Source: Pseudomonas brassicacearum (lineage in GTDB: Bacteria; Pseudomonadota; Gammaproteobacteria; Pseudomonadales; Pseudomonadaceae). From it: a stretch of DNA of 64,000 nt. The stretch covers positions 248,001 to 312,000 of the forward strand of contig NZ_MOBK01000005.1 in assembly GCF_003732265.1 (NCBI RefSeq). Reading direction: 5' to 3'. The notes below the pieces were generated by a model, which saw nothing but the letters and a program-made list of their open reading frames with translations, made no database searches and was not told the DNA's origin. Below, piece by piece: positions 29,151 to 38,187 of this stretch (positions are counted from its first letter, which is position 1; each line of letters opens with the position of its first letter). The translations under genes were made by a program, and so were the position numbers.

Positions 29151-30368
29151 TCAGATCGCTGAGCCAAGTTGGAAGATGGGCAGGTACATCGCAACCACCA
29201 GGCCTCCGACGATAACACCGAGCACGACCATGATGAATGGCTCCATCAGGCTGGTGAGGTTATCGACCATGTTGTCCACTTCGTCTTCGTAGAAACTCGC
29301 GACCTTGTCGAGCATGTCGTCCAGCGCACCGGACTCTTCGCCAATGGCCGTCATCTGAATCGCCATGTTGGGAAAGATGCCGGACGTGCGCATGGAAAAA
29401 TTCAGCTGCATGCCGGTCGACACGTCCTGCTTGATGCGCAGCACCGCACGCTTGAAGACGATGTTGCCGGTGGCGCCGGCCACTGAATCCAGCGCTTCGA
29501 CCAATGGCACGCCAGCGGCGAAGGTGGTCGACAACGTACGGGCGTAGCGGGCCACGGCAGATTTGTACATCAGTGTGCCAATCAGCGGCAGTTTCAACAG
29601 CCAGGTGTCGAGCCAGTCGCGAAACCCCGGGGATGTCTTGAAGGCGTGACGCACGCCGAAAATGCCCGCGAACAACCCGCCGAGCATCGCCCACCACCAC
29701 TGCTGCATGAATTCCGACAGGCCGATGACCATTACCGTGAACGCCGGCAGTTCGGCACCAAAGCCTTTGAACACCGACTCGAACTGCGGCACGACCTTGA
29801 CCAGTAAAATCCCGGTGACAATGATCGCGACGAAGACCACGGCCAGCGGGTAGGTCATGGCTTTTTTGATCTTGGCCTTGAGGCTTTCGCTCTTTTCCTT
29901 GTAGGTCGCAACGCGCTCCAACAGGGTGTCGAGGGCACCGGCCTGCTCGCCGGCGTCCACCAGGTTGCAATAGAGCTCATCGAAATACTGCGGCTTCTTG
30001 CGCAGGGAGGCGGCGAAGCTGTTACCCGCCGCCACTTCCTGTTTCACCTCGTCCACCAGCTTGCGCATGGCCGGGTTATCGAAGCCTTCGCCGATGATGT
30101 CGAACGATTGCAACAGCGGCACGCCGGCTTTCATCATGGTCGCCATCTGCCGGGTGAACAGGGCAATGTCCTGGGCCTTGATGCGTTTGCCGAAACTGAA
30201 AATCGACGCGGATTTCTTGCGCACCTTGCCCGGGTTAATGCCTTGCTTGCGCAGTTGGGCCTTGATCAACGCCGGGTTCTGGCCGCTCAACTCGCCGGTC
30301 ATTTTCGTGCCTTTGCGGTCTGTGCCTTCCCAGGCATAGACGCTGATTTTTGCTGCTTTGACCGCCAT
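29151..30368 (-). CDS. pilC: Type IV pilus inner-membrane platform protein PilC
   Basis: A 405-residue GspF-family protein with two repeated cytoplasmic domains and three membrane helices (about residues 170-190, 220-245 and 375-400). The segments LFTRQMATMMKAGVPLLQSF and RYARTLSTTFAAGVPLVEAL are the paired GspF repeats. It bridges the ATPase PilB and the growing pilus. It lies 2 bases after pilB and just ahead of pilD, in one operon. Confidence 0.97.
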   Translation of the reverse strand: MAVKAAKISVYAWEGTDRKGTKMTGELSGQNPALIKAQLRKQGINPGKVRKKSASIFSFGKRIKAQDIALFTRQMATMMKAGVPLLQSFDIIGEGFDNPAMRKLVDEVKQEVAAGNSFAASLRKKPQYFDELYCNLVDAGEQAGALDTLLERVATYKEKSESLKAKIKKAMTYPLAVVFVAIIVTGILLVKVVPQFESVFKGFGAELPAFTVMVIGLSEFMQQWWWAMLGGLFAGIFGVRHAFKTSPGFRDWLDTWLLKLPLIGTLMYKSAVARYARTLSTTFAAGVPLVEALDSVAGATGNIVFKRAVLRIKQDVSTGMQLNFSMRTSGIFPNMAIQMTAIGEESGALDDMLDKVASFYEDEVDNMVDNLTSLMEPFIMVVLGVIVGGLVVAMYLPIFQLGSAI

Positions 30369-30370
30369 GT

Positions 30371-32071
30371 TCAGTCCTTGGTGACCCGATTGATTTCTTC
30401 AAGACTGGTGAGGCCGTGCATGGCCTTGATCAGGCCCGAGGTGCGCAAGTCGTTGAAACCGTCCTTGCGCATCTGGCTGTCGATTTCCAGCGAATTGCCT
30501 TCGGCCATGATCAGCCGTTGCAAATCCTTGGTGTTCTTCACCACTTCATAAATCCCGACTCGCCCTTTGTAGCCGCCGTTGCACTGATCGCAACCGACCG
30601 GTTCATAGATCGTGAATGAGCCAATGCGTTCCTCGGGGAAGCCTTCCTTGAGCAGCGCTTCGCGGGGGATCTCGATGGGGGTCTTGCAGTGGTTGCACAA
30701 TTTACGCGCCAATCGCTGGGCGATGATCAGGGTGACCGAGGTGGCGATGTTGAAGCCCTGAATGCCCATGTTGTGCAATCGGGTCAGGGTTTCGGCGGCG
30801 CTGTTGGTGTGCAAGGTGGACAGCACCATGTGCCCGGTCTGCGCAGCCTTGATGGCGATTTCGGCGGTTTCGAGGTCGCGGATTTCGCCGACCATGATCA
30901 CGTCCGGGTCCTGGCGCAGGAATGAACGCAGTGCCTGGGCAAAATCCAGCCCTTGCTTGGGATTGACGTTGACCTGGTTGATGCCTTCCATGTTGATCTC
31001 CACCGGGTCTTCGGCGGTGGAAATGTTGATGTCCACGGTATTGAGGATATTCAGGCCAGTGTAGAGCGACACGGTCTTGCCCGAGCCGGTGGGCCCGGTG
31101 ACCAGAATCATCCCCTGTGGCTGCTTCAGGGCGGCCATGTACAGGTCTTTCTGGTCGGGCTCGTAGCCGAGCGCGTCAATGCCCATTTGCGCGCTGGCCG
31201 GGTCGAGGATCCGGATCACCACTTTCTCGCCCCACAAGGTCGGCAGGGTATTGACCCGAAAGTCGATGGACTTGCTTTTGGACAGGCGCATCTTTATCCG
31301 CCCGTCCTGAGGTTTGCGCCGCTCGGAGATGTCCAGGCTGGCCATGACTTTCAGCCGCGCCGCAATGCGGCTGGCCAACTGGATGGGCGGCTTGGCCACT
31401 TCGCGCAACATGCCGTCGGTGCGCATCCGCACGCGGTAGGTTTTTTCGTAGGGCTCGAAATGCAGGTCGGACGATCCGCTCTTGATCGCGTCGAGCAGCA
31501 TTTTGTGGACAAACCGCACCACGGGGGCGTCATCGGCATCCTGCCCGGCGATGGCGTCATTTTTACTGTCGTCGGCCGACTCGATGTCCAACCCATCGAG
31601 GTCAACGTCCGCCATGTCTTCCAGGCCACTGGCATGGCTGTCGAAGAACTTCTCGATGGCCTCGCTGAGTTTGTCGTCCTCCACCAGGATGGCTTCGGTG
31701 TTTAGCCCGGTGCTGAACTGAATGTCATTGATCGCCTGGTGATTGGTCGGGTCGGAAACCCCCACGAACAACTTGTTGCCGCGCCGCCAGAGGGGCAGGG
31801 CGTGGTGCTGGCGGATCAGCTTTTCGCTGACCAGTCCCTTGGGCTGGGTTTCCTTGTCCAGGCCATTGAGGTCAAGCAGCGCCATGCCGAAATGCTCCGA
31901 GGCGATCTCGGCGATCTGTCGGCTCTTCACCAGCTTGTTCTGCACCAGATAACTGACCAGGGAGATTTTATTGCGTTGGGCTTGCTGATACGCCTGTTGC
32001 GCGCTTTTGTCAGTGAGCAGCTCGGCCAGGACCAATTGCTTGGCCAGACCGCTAAGGGCGATGTCATTCAT
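30371..32071 (-). CDS. pilB: Type IV pilus extension ATPase PilB
   Basis: A 566-residue secretion ATPase powering pilus extension. An N-terminal GspE/MshEN-type domain is followed by the ATPase core with Walker A GPTGSGKT near residue 325. The Asp box and the Walker B region (VGEIRDLETAEIAIKAAQTGH) come next, then the zinc site CNHC with CDQCNGGYKGRVGIYEV. It is divergent from pilA across a 225-base intergenic region and forms an operon pilB-pilC-pilD-coaE-yacG. Confidence 0.97.
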   Translation of the reverse strand: MNDIALSGLAKQLVLAELLTDKSAQQAYQQAQRNKISLVSYLVQNKLVKSRQIAEIASEHFGMALLDLNGLDKETQPKGLVSEKLIRQHHALPLWRRGNKLFVGVSDPTNHQAINDIQFSTGLNTEAILVEDDKLSEAIEKFFDSHASGLEDMADVDLDGLDIESADDSKNDAIAGQDADDAPVVRFVHKMLLDAIKSGSSDLHFEPYEKTYRVRMRTDGMLREVAKPPIQLASRIAARLKVMASLDISERRKPQDGRIKMRLSKSKSIDFRVNTLPTLWGEKVVIRILDPASAQMGIDALGYEPDQKDLYMAALKQPQGMILVTGPTGSGKTVSLYTGLNILNTVDINISTAEDPVEINMEGINQVNVNPKQGLDFAQALRSFLRQDPDVIMVGEIRDLETAEIAIKAAQTGHMVLSTLHTNSAAETLTRLHNMGIQGFNIATSVTLIIAQRLARKLCNHCKTPIEIPREALLKEGFPEERIGSFTIYEPVGCDQCNGGYKGRVGIYEVVKNTKDLQRLIMAEGNSLEIDSQMRKDGFNDLRTSGLIKAMHGLTSLEEINRVTKD

Positions 32072-32231
32072 TGGGATACCGGACGCAGACAGTTCATGAC
32101 TTATAGCCTAGTCAAGGACCCGAGCCCAACCAGCCGTGTTGAGGTGACAAAAAGTGTCAGATAGTGCGGTTGCTGGGTGTAGGAAAGCTCTTTTGATCGA
32201 TCCCGCGTCCCGCCAGCAGGGGCTGTAGCGC

Positions 32232-32248
32232 TTGGCACGGGCTGTGCT
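32232..32248 (+). promoter_or_regulatory. Sigma-54 promoter of pilA
   Basis: TTGGCAC at 32232-32238 and TGCT at 32245-32248, with GG-N10-GC spacing. This is the classical -24/-12 element and predicts a start near 32259, 38 bases before the pilA ATG. PilR, encoded at 11023-12363, is the expected activator. Confidence 0.93.
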
Positions 32249-32296
32249 GGAGTTCTTTCAGATCATGAGATTCCGACTCATGCATGGAGCTTGTCT

Positions 32297-32719
32297 ATGA
32301 AGACTCAGAAAGGTTTTACCCTGATCGAACTGCTTATCGTGGTGGCGATCATCGGGATCCTCGCGACGTTTGCGTTGCCGATGTATTCCAAATATCAGGC
32401 GCGGGCGAAAGTGACGGCGGGTTTGGCCGAGATTTCCGCGATGAAGGTGCCGTATGAAGATGTGATCAACCAGGGCACTGCGCCAACGGTTGCCAACGTG
32501 GCGCCGGCAGGTAGCGCCACGACCAGCAATTGTACGGTCGCGGTGACCGGTACGGCTTCCACAGGCGCGGGTACGATTGTGTGCACGATTCTGAATGCAC
32601 CGGCGCCAGTGCTGAGCAAGACCATTACATTGACCCGCGATGCTACCAATGGCTGGTCGTGTACCAGCACCGCTCAACAAGATTACGTGCCTAAAGGTTG
32701 CACGGGTTCCGCTACGTAA
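32297..32719 (+). CDS. pilA: Major type IVa pilin PilA
   Basis: A 140-residue prepilin. GGAG 7 bases before the ATG at 32297 sets the start. Leader MKTQKG is cut before FTLIELLIVVAIIGILATFALPMY, with the Glu5 of type IVa pilins. The C-terminal disulfide loop lies between the Cys of WSC and the final KGC. A second Cys pair (SNCTVAV and IVCTIL) sits in the beta domain. It is small and has no adjacent glycosyltransferase. It has a sigma-54 promoter and its own terminator. Confidence 0.95.
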   Translation: MKTQKGFTLIELLIVVAIIGILATFALPMYSKYQARAKVTAGLAEISAMKVPYEDVINQGTAPTVANVAPAGSATTSNCTVAVTGTASTGAGTIVCTILNAPAPVLSKTITLTRDATNGWSCTSTAQQDYVPKGCTGSAT

Positions 32720-32736
32720 ACGGCGACTTCCCGTAC

Positions 32737-32771
32737 AGCCCCGCGTCCAAAGGACTCGGGGCTTTTTTTTG
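32737..32771 (+). terminator. Terminator of pilA
   Basis: Stem AGCCCCG / CGGGGCT with a 13-base loop and an eight-T tail, beginning 18 bases after the pilA stop. Confidence 0.92.
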
Positions 32772-32947
32772 CTTGCGAATGCCTTCCAGACACAGAAAAA
32801 AAGCCAAAAAATTCAGCGTGTTAGGAACTTTGTGAAATCCCGCATGTTGCATGCAGAGATTTCCAAGGTCATGCATTTTGCATGATTTCGAAAATGGGGC
32901 TAATTCGTAACCTGTTGATTTATAAGGAGTTGTTAGTCGTCTCAAAG

Positions 32948-32964
32948 TTGGCACAGCGTTCGCA
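32948..32964 (+). promoter_or_regulatory. Sigma-54-like promoter upstream of the BON-domain gene
   Basis: TTGGCAC at 32948-32954 and TCGCA at 32960-32964, with exact GG-N10-GC spacing. Predicted start is near 32975, 55 bases before the ATG at 33030. The -24 half is perfect, and the -12 half has C for T before GCA. No other promoter in this 310-base gap is as good. Confidence 0.7.
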
Positions 32965-33029
32965 ATATACCCAGTAACCCTGCTGAGAAGACAACCAGCA
33001 GACTTTCTAGAAAAACAGGAGTTACTCGT

Positions 33030-33383
33030 ATGAAGAAGTTCGCTATCGCTGCCGCTGCTGCTACCGCGCTGACCCTGACCATGGCCAACGCAGCATTCGC
33101 ACAGACCACCACCACCCAAGCGCCAATGACCTTGGCTGCAGGTGAAGTCGACAAGGCTCAGGAAGCTACTTCCGACACCTGGATCACCACCAAAGTCAAA
33201 AGCGACCTGCTGACCGAAAAAGGCATTCCTGGTACCGACATCAAAGTCGAAACCAATAAAGGTGTTGTGTCGCTGTCGTCCACTGTTGCAGTGACTGATT
33301 CCCAGAAAGCCACCGCCGTGGCGATCACCAAGAAAATCAAAGGCGTCAAAGCGGTCTCCGCTGACGGCCTGAAAGCCGAGTAA
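33030..33383 (+). CDS. Periplasmic BON-domain protein (OsmY-like)
   Basis: A 117-residue exported protein with signal peptide MKKFAIAAAAATALTLTMANAAFA. A Thr/Gln linker follows, then a single BON domain (residues about 45-115: SDTWITTKVKSDLLTEKGIPGTDIKVETNKGVVSLSS). BON domains bind membranes or phospholipid, and OsmY-type proteins protect the envelope under stress. An RBS (AGGAG) lies ahead of the ATG. It has a sigma-54-like promoter and a terminator, so it is a single-gene unit. Confidence 0.9.
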   Translation: MKKFAIAAAAATALTLTMANAAFAQTTTTQAPMTLAAGEVDKAQEATSDTWITTKVKSDLLTEKGIPGTDIKVETNKGVVSLSSTVAVTDSQKATAVAITKKIKGVKAVSADGLKAE

Positions 33384-33489
33384 GGCAAGACTTCTCGCCT
33401 GGACCGGGAGAAGGTGTGGCAGACGGGCCGAGCAATACGCCTGCCGCTTCTTAGGAGTTCATGCGAACGGCCATAAGGATGTGGCCATT

Positions 33490-33521
33490 ACAGGCCTCCG
33501 ACATTCGTGTCGGGGGCCTGT
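33490..33521 (+). terminator. Terminator of the BON-domain gene
   Basis: Hairpin ACAGGCCTCCGACA-TTCG-TGTCGGGGGCCTGT with one non-Watson-Crick pair and a UUCG-type tetraloop, followed by TCTATTT. Confidence 0.85.
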
Positions 33522-33547
33522 TCTATTTGGAACAGCAACAAAGATCA

Positions 33548-33642
33548 AATGTGGGAGCGGGCTTGCTCGCGAATGCGCTGGTTCAGTCAACACAGATGCT
33601 GAATGAGAGACCGCATTCGCGAGCAAGCCCACTCCCACATTT
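33548..33642. repeat. REP pair
   Basis: Inverted pair of the GTGGGAGCGGGCTTGCTCGC core, between the convergent BON and DUF2845 genes. The right copy carries one change (CCCACTCCC). Confidence 0.88.
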
Positions 33643-33673
33643 TTGATTGTGGCCCTTTGAGACTGTGGTGAGT

Positions 33674-33964
33674 TCAGTTACCGCGTTTGCTGGTGATCTG
33701 CGTCAGGCGATTTCCTTCAAACCTGAGGAACTGGTACATCCCGCCATTGGGCCCGTATGTCCATTCTTCCACCTGAAACTCCTCGCGGCGGTTGGCGCTA
33801 CGTTTGTAGCCTAACAAGTCGCGGCTGACCGGTTCCCCGCATTTCTGCAGCACTTCGCTGGACCGGTCCCCAACGCTGATCAATTGACTGCCGCAGCGCA
33901 GCGTATCGGCCGCCGAGGCCTGGCTGGCAGCCATCACCAATGCCAGGCCCGCTAGCAATCGCAT
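33674..33964 (-). CDS. DUF2845 domain exported protein
   Basis: A 96-residue protein with a signal peptide (MRLLAGLALVMAASQASA). The DUF2845 core follows: LRCGSQLISVGDRSSEVLQKCGEP and EEWTYGPNGGMYQFLRFEGNRL. The two Cys (about 22 and 41) may pair in the periplasm. The ATG at 33964 has GGAG upstream; a GTG at 33973 is possible. It lies five bases after the DUF748 gene, so they form an operon. Function is unknown. Confidence 0.85.
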   Translation of the reverse strand: MRLLAGLALVMAASQASAADTLRCGSQLISVGDRSSEVLQKCGEPVSRDLLGYKRSANRREEFQVEEWTYGPNGGMYQFLRFEGNRLTQITSKRGN

Positions 33965-33969
33965 CACCC

Positions 33970-36921
33970 TCACTCCGCGTCCAGATGCAACGGCGTCACC
34001 ACCCAGCCGTCACTTTCGGCTTCGCCAAGGTTGGCGTCGACGAAGTACACGCGGTCATCGGCCAACTGACCCTTATCCACCAGATAGTCCTTGATGCTGC
34101 TGGCGCGTTCTTGCCCCAACTGACGCAACAGCACGTCGCTGGTGCTCCAGAACTTGATCACGTCGGCACGCATTTTCGCGGTGCGTTCTTCCTTGCCCAG
34201 GTCCTTCCATTCGGCTGGCGGCTGAGTCTTCAGGCGCGTGCGGTAGATGCCTTCCAGCAGCGGGCCTTTCTCGTTCTCCGGGACCTGCACCAATGAAGCC
34301 TGGGCCGGCACCTTGTCGCCGCGTCGCTGGAGCATTTTGTAGTAGTTGTACTGGTATTCACGTTCCAGGCGTTGTTCGGCAATTAGCGGGCCGTCGCTGC
34401 TGGCGGCGGCCGTGCCTTCGATTTCCAGGCGAAGGGCCGGACGTTCCTTCAAGGCCTGGGACAGTTTGATCAGAGCGCCTTCGGCGTCCTTGCTCAAGTC
34501 GCTTGAACCCGGCGCAAACGACACGGTGCCCAGGTCCTCGGAACCGCCGCCACTGACCAGTCCGCCAATCAGTTTGAACGGCGCAGCGGCCGCTTTGACG
34601 ATCAGGTTGCGCAGGGTTTGCCAGACAATCGGCATGATGCTGAATTGCGGATTATTGAGGTCGCCGGTGACGGGCAACTCGATGGAAATCTTGCCATCGA
34701 CATCCTTGAGCAAGGCAATCGCCAGTTTCAGCGGCAGGCTCACGGCATCCGGGCTGTCGACCTTTTCACCGAGTTGCAATTGCTCGATCACCACTTTGTT
34801 CTCGGCCTTGAGCTGGCCTTTGGTGATCAGGTAATGCACATCGAGATTGAGCCGGCCCTTGCGGATGCGATACCCGGCGAATTTGCCGGAGTAGGGCGTG
34901 AGGGTAGTCAGTTCTACCCGTTTGAAACTGGTGGCAATGTCGAGGCTGGCCATCGGGTCGAACGGATTGACCGCGCCCTTGATGGTCACCGGTGCATAAC
35001 GGTCAACCTTGCCTTTGATATCCACGCTGGCCGGTTTCGCCTGACGGCTGTCGATGGTGCCGATCTGTCCGTTGAGCTGTTGGATGGCGGTGGCGAAGTT
35101 CGGTGTCAGGCTGAAGTCGGCGAAGTTGGCCGAACCGTCATTGATGGCAATGCCGCCGATGTGAATACCCAGTGGTTTGTCTTTGCTGGCCGGTTTGGCC
35201 GCGGTGGTTTTGGCGCCGCTGTCGGGCGGTTGCGGGATCAACAGGTCATCGATGTTGGTGGTGCGATCATCGTTGATCATAAAGCGCGCATACGGCTGGA
35301 ACAGGTTGACCTTGTCGATCGACAGGCTGTCACCATGCTGATAGTTCAGGCCTTCGAGCACCAGTTGTTGCCACTTGAGAAAGTCGCGGGTTTTAAGGGT
35401 GTCGAGGGTGTGCAACTGATCGACCTGAGCACGACCGGTGACGCTGAACGCCAGCGGTTCGGTGCTTTTCAGATCGACCGTCAGGTCACTGCCGAGCATG
35501 CCGCTGCGCAGTTCCAGGCGAATGAACGGGGTGATGTAGGACTGGGCGACACGCAGGTCGATGTCTTTGGTCTGCACCTTCAGTTTGGCGCTGACCGGGG
35601 CGAGATTGACCACGCCGTCGGCCAGGAGCTTGCCCTGTTTGCCCACGCCGGTGTCGAGCTTGAGATTGAAAGGCGAGCCGTTAAGGCTGTCGAAATTCTG
35701 CAGGTCCAGGTTCAACGGGCCGACTTCCAGCGCTACGGCGGGTTGTGCCTTGCGGTCGGCGAGGTGCACCTGGTAATCGCGCAGCTGTACGTCTTTGAGC
35801 AGCACTTGCCACGGTTTGCTCGGTGGCGCCGGTTCAGGCTTGGGCGAGTCGGCTGCCGCTGGCGTACTGGCGGGTTCGGCATTGGCTTTGGCGGCAGGTT
35901 TGGACGGTTGGCTGGCGAACAGCTTTTGCCAGTCGAGTTGCCCATCGGCTTCGAGGGAGGCCCAGGTTTCCAGTTTCTGGCTGCGAATCTTGCCGACCAC
36001 CACTTGCTGCTTGGCCAGGTCGATTGTGGTTTCGCTGATGTCCAGTCGTGCCAGCTTCGCCAAAGGACGGCCGTCCGGGGCCTTGATCGCGAACGGTGCG
36101 ATGCTGACCGCGACGTTGTTCAGCAGCAGTTCGGTTTCTTTGGACAGGTTGAGTTTGTAGTCGGTGCTGAGGCTCATGATGCCGCTTTCGAGGTCCAGGG
36201 GCACGGCGTCGCGCACATAGGGCCAGAAGGCTTGCATCTTGCCATCGGTGATTTTCAGCTTACCTTCGGAGGCGAGCGGGATCAGGCTGAAGTTGCCGGT
36301 CCAGTCGACCTGTCCGCCGTTGGGGCCGATGGCCACCAGGGTCATGTCGGCGCTGTCGTCGGGCAGGGTGCTGAGGTTTTTCAGCTCGAAGTCGAGTTTG
36401 TCGTAGAGAAATTCAATCGGTTCGCTGGGGCGCGAGTCTTCGAAGTGCACCGCGCCGCCCGCCAGATTGATCCGGTCCACGCGCAGCGGAAATGGCTTGG
36501 CGTTCGGGTCGGCAGGGGTCGGTTCGCTCGCGGGCAGTTTGAACAGCCCGAGCAGGTTGAGCTGGCCGTCCTTGCCGAAGAGGATTTCAGTCTTGGGCTT
36601 GTCCAGTTCGATGTCGGACAGATGCACGGCCTTGGTCCAGAGACTGTCGACTTGCACATTGGCGTACAGGCGTTCGAAGCCGATCTGCTCCTTGCCCGGC
36701 TCGCCGATGACCAGCCCCCAAAGGGTCACTTCAAGGCTGAACGGGTTGAGTTCGATCCGTTGCAGGTGGGCGGGCACCGTGGCGTAGTTGGCCAATTGCT
36801 GGTTGGCAACCCGCAACGCGATGCCCGGCAAAATCAGAAACCCCAGCAAGCTGTAGAGAGCCAGAGCAGTCAACAAGGCGCCGATAGCGCGAATCAATCC
36901 TTTGGGCATGTGTGGCTTCAT
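33970..36921 (-). CDS. DUF748 large envelope protein (AsmA-like)
   Basis: A 983-residue protein with one N-terminal membrane helix (about residues 9-32) and a long exported part of repeated AsmA/DUF748-type units (RIELNPFSLEVTLWGLVIGEP and similar). A Pro/Ala/Lys-rich low-complexity linker lies at about residues 340-365. The C-terminal 180 residues contain an OmpA-like pattern (LSQALKERPALRLEIEGTA and RASSIKDYLVDKGQL). The fold suggests inter-membrane lipid handling or outer-membrane biogenesis, as for AsmA-like proteins. This is inference. A second ATG four codons in (MPKGL) could be the start. Confidence 0.88.
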   Translation of the reverse strand: MKPHMPKGLIRAIGALLTALALYSLLGFLILPGIALRVANQQLANYATVPAHLQRIELNPFSLEVTLWGLVIGEPGKEQIGFERLYANVQVDSLWTKAVHLSDIELDKPKTEILFGKDGQLNLLGLFKLPASEPTPADPNAKPFPLRVDRINLAGGAVHFEDSRPSEPIEFLYDKLDFELKNLSTLPDDSADMTLVAIGPNGGQVDWTGNFSLIPLASEGKLKITDGKMQAFWPYVRDAVPLDLESGIMSLSTDYKLNLSKETELLLNNVAVSIAPFAIKAPDGRPLAKLARLDISETTIDLAKQQVVVGKIRSQKLETWASLEADGQLDWQKLFASQPSKPAAKANAEPASTPAAADSPKPEPAPPSKPWQVLLKDVQLRDYQVHLADRKAQPAVALEVGPLNLDLQNFDSLNGSPFNLKLDTGVGKQGKLLADGVVNLAPVSAKLKVQTKDIDLRVAQSYITPFIRLELRSGMLGSDLTVDLKSTEPLAFSVTGRAQVDQLHTLDTLKTRDFLKWQQLVLEGLNYQHGDSLSIDKVNLFQPYARFMINDDRTTNIDDLLIPQPPDSGAKTTAAKPASKDKPLGIHIGGIAINDGSANFADFSLTPNFATAIQQLNGQIGTIDSRQAKPASVDIKGKVDRYAPVTIKGAVNPFDPMASLDIATSFKRVELTTLTPYSGKFAGYRIRKGRLNLDVHYLITKGQLKAENKVVIEQLQLGEKVDSPDAVSLPLKLAIALLKDVDGKISIELPVTGDLNNPQFSIMPIVWQTLRNLIVKAAAAPFKLIGGLVSGGGSEDLGTVSFAPGSSDLSKDAEGALIKLSQALKERPALRLEIEGTAAASSDGPLIAEQRLEREYQYNYYKMLQRRGDKVPAQASLVQVPENEKGPLLEGIYRTRLKTQPPAEWKDLGKEERTAKMRADVIKFWSTSDVLLRQLGQERASSIKDYLVDKGQLADDRVYFVDANLGEAESDGWVVTPLHLDAE

Positions 36922-37014
36922 CTGTCTGAATCAAAGTGCCTTGGAGTATGGCACGCGATTACGGTTCCGAAGCCATCACGCTTTATAGGAATTGTCTGAA
37001 AGTCAGGCGGAATG

Positions 37015-38031
37015 TCAGAGCTGCAGGATCAGCGTTTTCAGCGGAGGTTGTTGATCCATCGACGGAAAATCCCCGCCCGGCTTCATCACGGTCCACTCGC
37101 GCACCGGTCGCCCGGCCTTCTCTGCACAGCGCAATACCTGTTCGCGCCAGTCGTCCATGCTGACCTTTGCCAGGTTATTGCAGCAGATCAGCACGCCGTT
37201 GTCGGCGGTGGTCAGCAGTGCGGGTTTGAGCAGGCTCTGGTAGTCGCGCAGCAGGTCGACGGTGCCGAAAGCACTCTTGGCCCAGGCGGGAGGGTCGAGC
37301 AGCACCAGGTCGTACTGACGCTGTTCCAGTCGCTGGTAGCTCGGCAGTTTCTGCCCGCGCCGTTGACTGATCGGCAGGCCCGCCAATTGGCGGATGGCCG
37401 GGAAGTAATCGGACTGGATGAACTCCATGGCAGGCAATTGTGGATTGAGCAGTCCGTTCTCATGGCCGACCGCCAGGTTGCCTTCGGCAAAATCCAGGTT
37501 GCACACCTCACGGGCGCCACCGGCCGCAGCGCTCAGGCCGACGCCACAGGTGTAGGCAAACAGGTTGAGCACACTTTTGTTTTGGCTGTGTGCCTTGACC
37601 CAGCCGCGGGTGTTGCGCAGGTCGAGGAACAGCAGCGGGTCCTGGCCAGCGTGACGCCCGCGAACACGATAGTTCAGGCCCCATTCGTGGCCTATCAGGT
37701 CCGCCAGCGCGGCTTCATCGGCCCGGTAGACCGTGTCTTCGCGGTCGATCCGTGAATTGCCACGGGAGCGGTCGTTGTAGACCAGCAGGGTGTCGAGGCC
37801 CAAGTGCTGATTGATTGCCTCGTGCACTTGCAGCAGCGCATCGCGTTCCAGCGACTGGTGAAAGCTTTGCACCAGCAGTTGCGGGCCGTAGCGGTCGATG
37901 GTCAGGCCGCCGGCGCCTTCCTGGCTGCCGTGGAACAGACGATAGCAATCGGTGCCTTGCTGATGCAGTTCGGCAAGCAGGTCCTGGCGATGTTCCAGGG
38001 CGGCGCGCAGCGCCTGATTCAAGGTAGACAT
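37015..38031 (-). CDS. Class I SAM-dependent rRNA methyltransferase-like protein (RlmI/RlmK type)
   Basis: A 338-residue methyltransferase. The C-terminal Rossmann domain has the SAM-binding motif VLNLFAYTCGVGLSAAAGGA near residue 155 and the catalytic-loop motif LLDPPAWAKS near residue 250, as in the RlmI/RlmK/YccW group (DPPxF in most). The N-terminal part has LTIDRYGPQLLVQSFH, the linker seen in that group, but a full PUA domain is missing. The target is likely 23S rRNA, with the base not determinable. It lies between DUF748 and the MpaB-family gene on the same strand. Confidence 0.82.
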   Translation of the reverse strand: MSTLNQALRAALEHRQDLLAELHQQGTDCYRLFHGSQEGAGGLTIDRYGPQLLVQSFHQSLERDALLQVHEAINQHLGLDTLLVYNDRSRGNSRIDREDTVYRADEAALADLIGHEWGLNYRVRGRHAGQDPLLFLDLRNTRGWVKAHSQNKSVLNLFAYTCGVGLSAAAGGAREVCNLDFAEGNLAVGHENGLLNPQLPAMEFIQSDYFPAIRQLAGLPISQRRGQKLPSYQRLEQRQYDLVLLDPPAWAKSAFGTVDLLRDYQSLLKPALLTTADNGVLICCNNLAKVSMDDWREQVLRCAEKAGRPVREWTVMKPGGDFPSMDQQPPLKTLILQL

Positions 38032-38100
38032 GCTGGGCGCCTTGCAGGAGGGAATTTGGCGCGGGAGTTTAACAGCTTGAAGCCATACCGAGGTGCTGCC

Positions 38101-38176
38101 TTCGCGAGCAGGCTCGCTCCCACAGGGATTTTGTGTTCGACACCGATCAAATGTGGGAGCGAGCCTGCTCGCGAAG
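38101..38176. repeat. REP pair in reversed arrangement
   Basis: Two REP cores facing the opposite way to most pairs here (TTCGCGAGCAGGCTCGCTCC first, then GTGGGAGCGAGCCTGCTCGCGAA), 30 bases apart. It lies 12 bases beyond the stop of the MpaB-family gene. Confidence 0.86.
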
Positions 38177-38187
38177 CTTTTAGCTTT

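Noticed and set aside
34618..36999. 793-codon plus-strand frame antisense to the DUF748 gene
   Set aside because: The minus-strand product has a membrane helix, DUF748-like repeats and an operon partner, while this frame has no recognisable domain or ribosome site.
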